From positions 1,146,900 to 1,210,899 of the forward strand of contig NC_049983.1 of assembly GCF_000003815.2 (NCBI RefSeq): 64,000 nucleotides of DNA, given 5' to 3'. Under the pieces are notes generated by a model. It was not told the origin of the DNA. It worked only from the letters and a program-made list of their open reading frames with translations, and did not search any database. The position numbers were made by a program, and so were the translations under genes. Numbering within the stretch: the stretch's first letter is position 1; each line of letters opens with the position of its first letter. The DNA comes from Branchiostoma floridae. Its lineage: Eukaryota; Chordata; Leptocardii; Amphioxiformes; Branchiostomatidae. Shown piece after piece: positions 10,490-21,900 of this stretch.

Positions 10490-13400
10490 AGTGACTTTCC
10501 CAATTACTGCTAAGAATTAAGGATATATATACTAGTAATAGATGTGTAAAACTCATCTTTGCCCCCAGTTGGTGAAAGTGAGAGTGATATCAATCCAGTT
10601 TTAGCTCACTGAAGAGCTTTTCGTCCACTGGTCGTGACAGAGAAGACAGACACTATGTACAGTATTTACAGGTTCATTGTACTGGGGAAATTCCCCCTAG
10701 CTATTTTTTGATAAGCACAATGAACGTCCCGTCCTCAGGACTGCATCCATACAGGTAGCGTACCTGTCAAGTGAGCGACACAGACGTAATCAAACTCTCG
10801 GCTACTAATTCCAGAGGTAGCCCTAAAAAACTGTAACTGCGCAACTGTCTCCAGTCTAACTGCGCAACTGTCCTAGCGAAAGAGGAAGTGACACAGGTGT
10901 GACATCACCTTTCATACCCACTGACAGGGGATTCCTCCTGGAACGTTCCATTGTGAAATGTGGGAGACAGCTTTTGGACATTGCTTTTTGGCGACCTCAC
11001 TTCTAGTTCACGTTTTGATTAAGCCCCGTACAGTTTCAAAAGTATCATCTTGAAGCTGGGTGTATAAAATAGCGAACAGGAGAGGTCGTTGGGTTGCAAA
11101 AATATACACCTTAATTGGCAGCATTCCCAAATAACACAGCGGTATTTGTTCAACAGGTCATTTACATGCAGGACGTAGAGCATAACCTAGTCATGTTTTG
11201 GTCATGTTTAATTGATGTCTGAAGTCTTAATTTGACAGATGGGTGTATATAGTCTTTTGACGATTACAAAGTACATCGACATTTAAACATGCCGTACGGT
11301 GTCTTTTATCGACAAAGATTCCTATCTTTTTTAAGCAACAGACGTTTTGTCTTGGTTGGGCAGCATAACACAAAACATTGACAAGTTCTTATTTGGTATG
11401 GATATCATATTTTACCTTCTCCACAGTTGCTGACATTTCCCAAGTACTGCTAAGAATTAGTGTATGAGTGAAACTCACCTTTTACTCTATTGAAAGCGAT
11501 CCAGTTGGCTCACTGAAGAGCTGTTCTTGCACTGGTCGAGACAGAGGTGACAGACTATGTGCAGTATTTACAGGTTCATTGTACTGGGAAAATTCCCCAA
11601 CCTCTTTTCGACAAGCACAATGAACAACTGCAGTGGACTGCATCCTGTCCTAAGGACTGCAATCCATTCAGGTATCTTGCATGTCGGGTCAGCGACACAG
11701 CCGGAATCGAACTCACGACGTCTAGTTCCAACTGGACTACCTACTCTAAATCGTAACTGCGCAACTGCCCCCAGCGAAAGAGGAAGTGACACAGGTGTGA
11801 CATCACCTTTTATACCCAGTGGACCGGAGATTCCCCTGGAACGTTCCATTGACAATTGTAGGAGCATTAGCTTTTGAATATTGCTTGTGAGTAACTGCTT
11901 TGGCGACCTCACTTCAAGTTCACGTTTTAATTAAGCCCTGTACAGTTTCAAAAGTATCATATTGAATGTCTTAATTTGACAGTGTAAATATATAGTCTGT
12001 CGATGATTACGAAGTTCATCCACATTTAAACACGTCGATAGTTGTATTTGATTTGATCGACGAAGATTCCTAATTTTTTACGCAATACCAACACTTGCGT
12101 GTACACATTTTTCTTGGTTGGGCGGAAAAACATAAAATATTGACAAGTCCTTATTTGGTCTGGATATCAAGGGTAACATTTTGCCTTTTTGCCATTGACT
12201 GCTAAGAATTAAAGATAATAGATAAAAACCTTTCAATCTAATGAAAGTGATAATGATTCAATCAGTTTAGCTCACTGAAGAACTACTCTTCCATTGGTCG
12301 TGACAGAGACGACAGACGTTATGCACGTACAGGTTCAATGCACTAAGAAATTCCCCTAGCCCTTTTTGATACGCACAACGAACAGTAGACTAAGGACAGC
12401 AATCCATTCAGGTATCGTACATGTCGGGTGAGCGACACAGCCGGAATCGAACTCTCTGCTTCTAGTTCCAGAGGCACGGCTAACAACTGGACTACGCACT
12501 CTAAATTGTAACTGCGCAACTGTTCCCAGCCTAACTGCGCAACTGCCCCAGCGAAAGAAGAAGTGACACAGGTGTGACATCACCTTTTATACCCAATGGA
12601 CCGAAGATTTCCCTGGAACGTTCCATAGACAAATGTCGGAGAATGCTTTGAACATTGCTTGTCAATGAGTAACTGCTTTTTGGCGACCTCACTTCTAGTA
12701 CACGTCTAAATTATGCCCCGTACAGTTTCAAAAGTATCGTCTTGAAGCTGGGTGTATGAAATAGCAAACATGAGAGGTCGTTGGGCCATGGGGTGTAAAA
12801 AAAAATCACGTTATACCTTAATTTCCAGCATTCCCAAATAACACAACGGTATTCATTCAACAGGTCATTTACAAGCAGGACGTAGAGCATAACCCAGTCT
12901 TGTTCTGGTCAGGCGGGATTGATGAATCCTGCAGTCTTAATTTGACAGTGTATATTGTTTCTCGACGATCATTCCAATTCATCCACATCTAAAGACGCCG
13001 TAAGTTATCTTTGATCGACAAAGATTGCTAAACGTTTTACGCAACACAAATAGTTGCATGTACACGTTTTGTCTTGGTTGGGCAGCATAGCACAATACAA
13101 TATTGACACAGTATTGACAAGTCCATATCTGAATATTATAGGGCAACGTTTTATCTTCTCAAACGTTGTTCACATTTGTGTACTGCTAAGAATTTAAGGG
13201 ATAACGGATATGTAAAACTCACCTTTCACTATATTGAAAGTGAAAGCGATCTAGTTGGCTCACTGAAGACTGGTCGTGGCAGAGTAGACAGACGCTAGGC
13301 ACAGTATATACAGGTTCATTGTACCGGAGAAATTCCTCCAACGCTTCTGAACTAGCACAGTAAACAGTGGACCAAGGCTTAACGTCCCGCCCTGAGGACT

Positions 13401-13655
13401 GCATCCCTTTCCTGTAGTGTGCATGTCAGGTGAGCGACACAGCCTGGATCAAACTCTCAGCTTCTAGTTCCAGAGTCAGGATTGGAACTACACAACTGGA
13501 CTACACACTCTAAATTGCAACTGCGGGACTGTCCCCAGCCTACCTGTGCAACTGTCCCCAACGAAAGAGGAAGTGACACAGGTGTGACATCACATTGTAC
13601 CCACTGGGTGGGGGATTCCTCATGGAACGTTCCATTGACAAATGTGGGAACTGTT
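10490..13655. repeat. Tandem array of four 0.75-1.0 kb units with tRNA-like segments
   Basis: Shared anchors recur in order: CTGCTAAGAATT (10497, 11446, 12190, 13183), CACTGAAGA, CACAGGTGTGACATCAC (10895, 11790, 12568, 13578) and GGAACGTTCCAT (10940, 11840, 12617, 13627). The first three units are complete and the fourth is partial. On the minus strand each unit has a B-box-like sequence (GTTCGATTCCGGCTGTGTCG in the best copy, ~12440) and an A-box-like TAGTCCAGTTG ~50 bp upstream, so a tRNA-derived SINE was probably embedded before amplification. No protein-coding frame is conserved between units. Confidence 0.8.
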
Positions 13656-14726
13656 TTTCAGTTGTTGCTATAATACCTAAAATCCCTGAAAATGACAAAA
13701 AAATCTACAGATAATGATTTTGCCCCTTGCCAATTCAACTTCTTTTGTAGTAGATAATAACTATTAGTAAGTATGTATGTTCAACTGGTGATTTAAGAAA
13801 TAGGTAGCTTGGTAGCTAGTTATCATTGAGGTACATACACTAAATTGCACAGTAGATTGTTGTAATTTATTTGTGTTGCTTCTGAACACCAGTGAGTAAA
13901 TTTTCAATATGTTTGATGGAAAATATTAAATGTAGGGTTGGGCAACCGTGACAGAACTTGATCTGAATTTCTGAGAAAAAAATGTCGAATACACATTGTT
14001 AGTTTCATGTTCACATAGTGTCTTCCTATGCTATAATAGCCAGTTAATAATTACATTACCCTTATCGTATAATTTAATTTTCAAGGAAGTACTTCCATTA
14101 CTTTTTCAAACATATAATCTTTACATTGTTGTGCATCTTAAAATGACATAATCCGAATAAAAGTGATCACTTTAAAATCTTTACTTACCATAAAATATTT
14201 ATTGAACTTATTGTGGCCCAGGTATGACAAAATGTACAGTACCATCTCACTGGGCCTTGTCTACTGGTCAGAAATGATTGCAACAACTTTATGAATTCTT
14301 TTGACAATTTTCCCTTGCAGTCACATTGATGTGCATCACACGGGTAAAATACTGTATCTCAACAAACAAGATGGCTGCACCCAGAATAATGTCACATCCA
14401 CAGTTTCAGTCACAAATTAGATGTAGAATCTAATCTAGTCTATTGGAAATGCAGTGTTGCCATTACTGAAAAATAAAACGTACATGTATTAGTATTCATC
14501 CAAAAGAGATTTGCAGTGATTGCACCTATTGGCAACTAGTTTGTGCACACTTTGGATATTTTGCAAATTGCAATATTTTAGTTTTTTTTAAATTGCCATT
14601 TCGGGCAATCAAATGTTGCCTGTTGGAGCCTGATGGCAACAAATTGACAACATGTTGGCTACTGTGAAGAACCTCTTTTGCAAACAGACATGGCCCAGTG
14701 AGACACCCATTTTTAGAGGAGTTCAG
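13656..14726. other. No gene seen; AT-rich 3' flank of the oxidoreductase gene
   Basis: AT-rich sequence without conserved frames or clear repeats, lying beyond the minisatellite at the 3' side of the minus-strand oxidoreductase gene. It could hold 3' UTR or polyadenylation signals, but none could be assigned with confidence. Confidence 0.4.
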
Positions 14727-15930
14727 GTATAGGAACCATCTGGGTGTACAGTCATGACTCTGTCCTGTAGTTGTGTTTAGCTATAGGAACCATCCGGGTG
14801 TACAGTCATGACTCTGTCCTGTAGTTGTGTTTAGCTGTAGGAACCATCTGGGTGTACAGTCATGACTCTGTCCAGTAGTTGCTATAGGAACCATCTGGGT
14901 GTACAGTCATGACTCTGTCCTGTAGTTGTGTTTAGCTATAGGAACCATCTGGGTGTACAGTCATGACTCTGTCCTGTAGTTGTGTTTAGCTGTAGGAACC
15001 ATCTGGGTGTACAGTCATGACTCTGTCCAGTAGTTGCTATAGGAACCATCTGGGTGTACAGTCATGACTCTGTCCTGTAGTTGTGTTTAGCTATAGGAAC
15101 CATCTGGGTGTACAGTCATGACTCTGTCCTGTAGTTGTGTTTAGCTGTAGGAACCATCTGGGTGTACAGTCATGACTCTGTCCAGTAGTTGCTATAGGAA
15201 CCATCTGGGTGTACAGTCATGACTCTGTCCTGTAGTTGTGTTTTGCTATAGGAACCATCTGGGTGTACAGTCATGACTCTGTCCTGTAGTTGTGTTTAGC
15301 TGTAGGAACCATCTGGGTGTACAGTCATGACTCTGTCCAGTAGTTGCTATAGGAACCATCAGGGTGTACAGTCATGACTCTGTCCTGTAGTTGTGTTTAG
15401 CTATAGGAACCATCTGGGTGTACAGTCATGACTCTGTCCTGTAGTTGTGTTTAGCTATAGGAACCATCTGGGTGTACAGTCATGACTCTGTCCTGTAGTT
15501 GTGTTTAGCTATAGGAGCCATCTGGGTGTACATTCATGACTCTGTCCTGTAGTTGTGTTTAGCTATAGGAGCCATCTGGGTGTACAGTCATGACTCTGTC
15601 CTGTAGTTGTGTTTAGCTATAGGAGCCATCTGGGTGTACAGTCATGACTCTGTCCTGTAGTTGTGTTTAGCTATAGGAACCATCTGGGTGCACATTCATG
15701 ACTCTGTCCTGTAGTTGTGTTTAGCTATAGGAGCCATCTGGGTGTACAGTCATGACTCTGTCCTGTAGTTGTGTTTAGCTATAGGAGCCATCTGGGTGTA
15801 CATTCATGACTCTGTCCTGTAGTTGTGTTTAGCTATAGGAACCATCTGGGTGTACAGTCATGACTCTGTCCTGTAGTTGTGTTTAGCTATAGGAGCCATC
15901 TGGGTGTACAGTCATGACTTTGTCCTGAAG
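14727..15930. repeat. ~54 bp minisatellite, about 23 units, derived from the oxidoreductase last exon
   Basis: The unit on the plus strand contains GGAACCATCTGGGTGTACAG, TCATGACTCTGTCC and TGTAGTTGTGTTTAGC. Most units are ~54 bp. At the left end, shorter ~46 bp units recur every third unit, giving a higher-order period of about 154 bp. The right-most unit is the coding end of the oxidoreductase (15883-15930), so each unit carries the codons for VMTVHPDG(S/T)YS and the TAA stop, read on the minus strand. Confidence 0.93.
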
Positions 15931-18900
15931 TCGAGCCTGCTCGGCAGCAAACACCAGCAGGTGGCTCTGTAGGGTGTCCCGAGGTCCAGTCAGTACCTCA
16001 GACCGGACATCACTCTGAAAGGATAAGCCATATTCAAAGGTTGACGCAATGAATGTCATTTTCCACCATATGATTACAAATCTTACTTTGAAAGTATATG
16101 GATGCAATGAATTTCATGTTTAACCATTATTACTAAAAATCTTATTTAAGCCTCTACTCATAGCCATCATCATTGACTTTCTTTTGTGTTAAAGGAGCCA
16201 ATGGCAAGTGCCTAATACAAGAGTTAGATCATCATGCTAATTAGCCACTTTCTTTCTACACTTAAATTTCTTTACCATTTCCATGATACTGTCGCTTTTG
16301 CAACATTTGTCATTGTTATGTCACTTTTTATGCCTCTTGTAGGGACACCCCCCCCCCCCCAAATATGCTTGGATATGGAACTGTTCAGCAAACTGGGAAT
16401 AACAATTTGAAATGGCAATGATCACTTGCAAAATGAAAATTTACAGGGGCTATATAAAGGCTACACTATGCGAAATTTACAGGGGCTATATAAAGGCTAC
16501 ATTATGCTTAGTAATACATATTGAATACGGCATTGAAGTTTGCTTGTCATCTTTTCTCACTTATATAACCTTACCTGGATGGCTCTGACAAAGGCATCCA
16601 TCAGGAAGCGGAAGAAGTTTGTAGAGACTAAAACACCAACCTATAGCTAACGCTAGTTCACCTTTATCCGTGGGGTAACCTATATTCGATGTTTTTCAAA
16701 ACAGCACATTTAGGGATATCAAGTTGACAAACTGTTCATTCAAACTGTTATATTTTCAAATACACCACTTTGAACACACATTTCATCGGCATGATAGCCC
16801 TAAATACGCTGATTTTGAAAACAGTGGATAAAGGTTACCCCACGGATAAAGGTGAACTAGCGTTACATATAGAACAAGGCTCTTAATTTTGCTTGTCATT
16901 ATGTCTCATTTTGCTCAACCTTACCTGGACGGCCCTGACAAAGGCATCCATCAGAAAGAAGTCTGCACCGCCGTGATTGTCACGCATCCTGTTAGGGGGC
17001 GCCACTGCACAGCGATGCTCTGCGGTCGTCTGAGTTAGGAAGTCATAGACATACACGGGGCCTGGACCAGAGCAGCGTAGCTCTCCCTGGATGTAAGGAT
17101 ACAACATGAGATGAGTAATACAACAAGCATAGACTTATCTTGCTTTAGCTAGTTAAGCCATGACATCTACCAGGTCTAGAACACAAGTGAACCTGAGTCA
17201 TTATTGCCCTTATGACATAAAGTCATTGAAACCAAAACGTCATTGAGATGTTTGCTGTATGTAGATCCTTTGTAGTGAATAAAGAATCTGTCATTCAGTC
17301 ATTCACCGACCAGATGAAACTATTTATTGATTTTGTGTTACTTGAGTTACTGGAACATCTTTAATTTTTTCTAACAATTTTCTCACTGCAAGGTCACATA
17401 GACCATTTCAGGGCATTAGAGTAGAGAAGAGTAGAGTCTTCGGTTAGGTAGGAGTCTTGCTCCAGTTGAAACCGCTCCTCATTCTGTTCGGTCAGCATAC
17501 CGACATGGTTGGTTTATGTGGTCTATCCAGAGCCTTGTGGTTGTACATAATGGGGTGATCTTCCATGGCTCTATCTAGCCTCATCTTAAAACTGTTTACT
17601 GTTGGTGCTGTAACCACTTCTTCTGGCTGTGTTCCACCATGGCACTACTCTGTTGCTAAAGAAGTCGTTTCTTTTGTTGGTGTTTGATCTTGGCCTTGTT
17701 AGGCGTAGGCTGTGCCTGTTCCCTCTTGTCCTCTCTTCACTCATTGAACCAATGCTAACTGTAGCAGCGTTTCTCCTCCCTATGTCAGAAACATTATTGG
17801 CCAAGATTGACTAATTATAATTGACTTCATAGGCAAAGCAGGAGTTACGAAGGCTGCTCGGGATAATTCTCTGCCCTATTTCCCCAGAATGGTTTCATCC
17901 ACTTACACCATGCCAAGAGAGGACCCTTACACTTCTTAAAAACTGTGGGGGTTCTATACGTGCTTGAGGTGTGCCTCTCCCCAAACATGGGACTCTATTC
18001 AATGTCCAATCCAAGGGCTGGCCCCTAAGCCAGAGCTAGGTACTCATTTTCACCTGGGCGAAATGAGAAGTCAAGTAAAGTGTCATTCCCAAGGGCAAAT
18101 GGTCAGTGACATGACACGACATGACCTGGGATCACTTGGTTTGGAGTTGTACACTCTGCCGTTATGATACACAACACTCCACAAATTATACAATGTAACA
18201 TTACCTTGGTGCCTGAGATCCTGGTCTGTCTCTCACAGATCTCCTGAGTAAAGGCCACCATGTTGAAAGAAGCCGTCTGGCCACCATCAAACTGGAAGTT
18301 AACCACCTAAATATACATGTAACAAGAAAGCAAATGCTTCAAATTTGTCATACATGTAGATGCACCCAAATTTGTACTGGGTAGCTCATATATACAAGCT
18401 GTCAGTTCTATGTGTGAATCATTTCTTCCACATAGTAGATTTTATAAGACTTGGGGTGAACGTAAAAGTAATCTCGAACCCTATTAATAAAACTCTGGCC
18501 CACGAATCCACAGAATTTGATTCAGATGGTCAAGCAGTGGGGTAGTGTTACCGCTTGCGCCACTGGGACGTATGATAGGGTTGTTAATAAGGAAGTGTCT
18601 CTCTCTCTCTGTTAGTCAGTCTATATAGACAATGACACTGCGTAAAAAGAAAGTAAGCGACAGAGGAGACTGCAACGCAAGGAAGTGTACCTGATTGGAA
18701 ACAACGTCGTTGTCGCACTCGTACACACAGCGTCCATACGGGCCAGTCCTCAGTGCCTCGGTAAGGCTCTCCACGTCCACCGGTTCCTGAGGACACACCA
18801 CACTGACTGGCCAACCTGTCAGTCCCTGGAATACACAGAATAAAGTCTGACTTGTAACTGATATCATGAGCAACATTCAACAGCATCTATTGGTTGCTTG

Positions 18901-21900
18901 CTTCACAATTATATTTGCTTTGTAAAGCCTGGTGCAAGCCTTTTTTAGTGGGACCGCATGGTGCAGTGGCAGCATTTGTGGCTCGAGACCGAGAGGTTGC
19001 GGGTTCGAATCCAGCTGCTGTGTCACCGATCTAGTGCCCTTGGGAAAGGCACTTTACACGACTTTCCTCACTTAACTCAGGTGTAAATGAGTATCTAGTG
19101 GCGTTGTGTGGCTTGGTGGGACTATGTGGCCGAGACAGGCCTTAGGGGCATGTTCGGGCATGTCAGCAGCACCCGCCATAGCACACGAGTCAGGGGTAGG
19201 AGGAACCCCTTGCATCCTTGGTTGGAAGTCCTCCTAGGAGACGGATACTCCGAACAACAAAGCTGCATCTGATGGAGCCGCCTCACACGTTGCATACAGT
19301 TGCCCCTGTGAGACTTAGTGCTCCAGTAGATGAGAGGGTGGAGAAGGAATTGCACACCCCTCCTTCACCATTAAAAAAAAAGTCATGTGCAGGTCAGGTA
19401 AACAGGCAAATAGCCTGTCTGCCTCCTCATCTGTCCAATCGACAGGAGAAACTGGACTCGATCTGTAGCCATCTTTTCTGTAGCCTTTGACATAAAGCTT
19501 AAAAAAGCTGGCAGCATGGTATTTGTGAATAGTATCAGAAAAGGTGTACAAACTGGGGCTAGCGCTATACATGTCTCTAGGCCTTGTCACTCCATCCTGC
19601 AGGGATGCACATTCCTTTACTGAGACGGACCAAAATTTTACCCCATCCATCCAAAAAATCGGAACATTACATGAAATTGATAAAAATATATTTTCGTGAT
19701 CATTTAGCTTAAAATCAGCGACAGATTTAGCAATGAAAATGAACATCACAGGCTCCCAATAATGAAACAAATTAAAGCTGGAGATAGCCCATTAAAAACA
19801 CTCGGAAAAAAGAAGCTAGAGTGATTAACCTTGTTCTAAGGAGTAAATCATAGTTTCATGTCAGCAAGTGATAATTGTCATTCAGACCTTTCAAGTAGAG
19901 ACTGCCACTACTTCGACGACCCTAAAGCGTTACAGTATGTAATATTGTCACCTGTTTCACCCTCGTCAGGTAGATCTTCTTAGCAGAGTAAGGACAGCTG
20001 TTCTCCACCTGGCAATCCAGACACCTGCTGGCTGCACCTGTGGGCTGGAAGGAACAACAAAAACTACATGTTGTAAATAACTACATGTTGTACATAAGGC
20101 CCGAATCTACACAGTTTTTACCGATATCTGTGGAGATGTCGGGAGGGATCTAGAACGTAGGGGGCCGGACACCCATGGCGCTTGCAGTCATAAACATACA
20201 GCGCCGCGATTTTCCAAATGCGTTATATGCTAATGAGCCTTCCCGAAGTCGGGAAGCATCTACACGCACGCGAAGCTGTCGGGGACCCCTGCTAAGCTAT
20301 CGGTAGGGTATCGTACTAATGGTCCGGACCTTTTGGGAAAAATTTTCCCGATATCGTAATGGTGATATAGTAGTTCCATCTAGACGATGAAAAAAAGCTG
20401 TCGGCGAGAGGCTGTAGGTGATATCGGGAAAAACTGTGTGTAGATCGTGCCTTACTTCCGTCTTGCTTGTCACATTATTGCAGCACCAATAAACCTCAAG
20501 GTATGTAATCTGCAAGCAAAGGGTTCTTGTGGGGAGGTTGGCGTAACAAATCCATTACTCGGACTTGGGTTGGAGAATGTGGTAGTCTTTGACTCCATTA
20601 ATGTCTGCACCCCATATACATACATGTATGCCCAAACCACCAGTAGTGTTCATACTCAAATTCTCCTATTAACATTACTTTTAAATGCAATATTTTCTGC
20701 TGCAGGAAGGTGGCACTAGTGTCCCTGACCGTTGTCCTTTTTTTTCTAATTTTATATCGTGAAGATAGTGAAAGATGTCTGGATAAACATCCTGCATGAA
20801 TTATTAAGCTTTTTACATGTACAAATACTTTGGGAATTTGCTCTTGGCATATACATGTAGTTAAGTGCAGTTAAAAGATGGTGCTCTTACCTTGTTCTCA
20901 GGCCTGAAGTGCATGAGACTTCCAAAGGAGGACACCTTGACACACCTGTATAAAGACAGTCACATGCTTTCATCAGCTAAGGTCTGGGTATAACCTTTGA
21001 AACAGGCTGAAAAAAAAAACTTCCTTTATTAACTAATGTCCTTTCCACTCCCTGAGTTATTGATATTTCCATTGATTTACTTTATAGACAGTCTGCAACT
21101 GGGAAAATGCAATGTGATAGTAAACCTAGGTGGACCATATTGTCCCCATTTGACAGCAAATTGAAACAAGATACAAAATGAAATAATAAAAAAAAAATGA
21201 TCATAATATGGTAAGACAGAAAAACTTGCAAACTAAGATAATAGAAAGTTTGTTTTTTCCTGTTGCTTGTACATTGGGGAACATACAGTCATGTGAATGG
21301 GAGAAGGTGACTTTCAAGTTTAATTGGAAGAGCAACATTCCCAATAATTTGCCTTTTGTCAAGCTACTTGCACACAATGCCAATTGAAAATAAGGACCCA
21401 CTAACTCTTTATCTTAAAGTTTGCTGTTACAGCTACTATTTTGTTCATATTAGCTGTAACAACTACAATATTGTTCCTACTTGCTGTAACAGCTAATGAG
21501 CTAATGTCACAATGTTGCAGTTCAAAGCTCTGATTGGTTCATTACAGAAGAAGAAGAAAGAAGTGAAGAGAACACACCAGCAAAAACAATATGTTTTCCC
21601 TTAGGGAAACATAATGACGTATAGATTCAAACTTTGATAAGCATAAATCCATCACCAAACCTTGCACCACTGAGCCAATAGCGTATGAGGTCAACATCGT
21701 GACAACTTTTGGCGAGAAGCGAGAAGCTACTGCCCGCAGTGTTCCGCCAGTTTCCTCGCACATAGGAGTGAGCAAAGTGCCAGAACCCCACCTACGAGTC
21801 ATGTAAAGGAGATTTATCAATGAATTTCTGTAACATAGGGCCATACTGATTTGACTAAATATGAATGACATTCACTGGCATATCAGCTTTCATCCATTTC

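Noticed and set aside
14727-15930. CRISPR-like regular repeat array
   Set aside because: The units are contiguous with no variable spacers, in an animal gene, and derive from the adjacent exon. It is a minisatellite.
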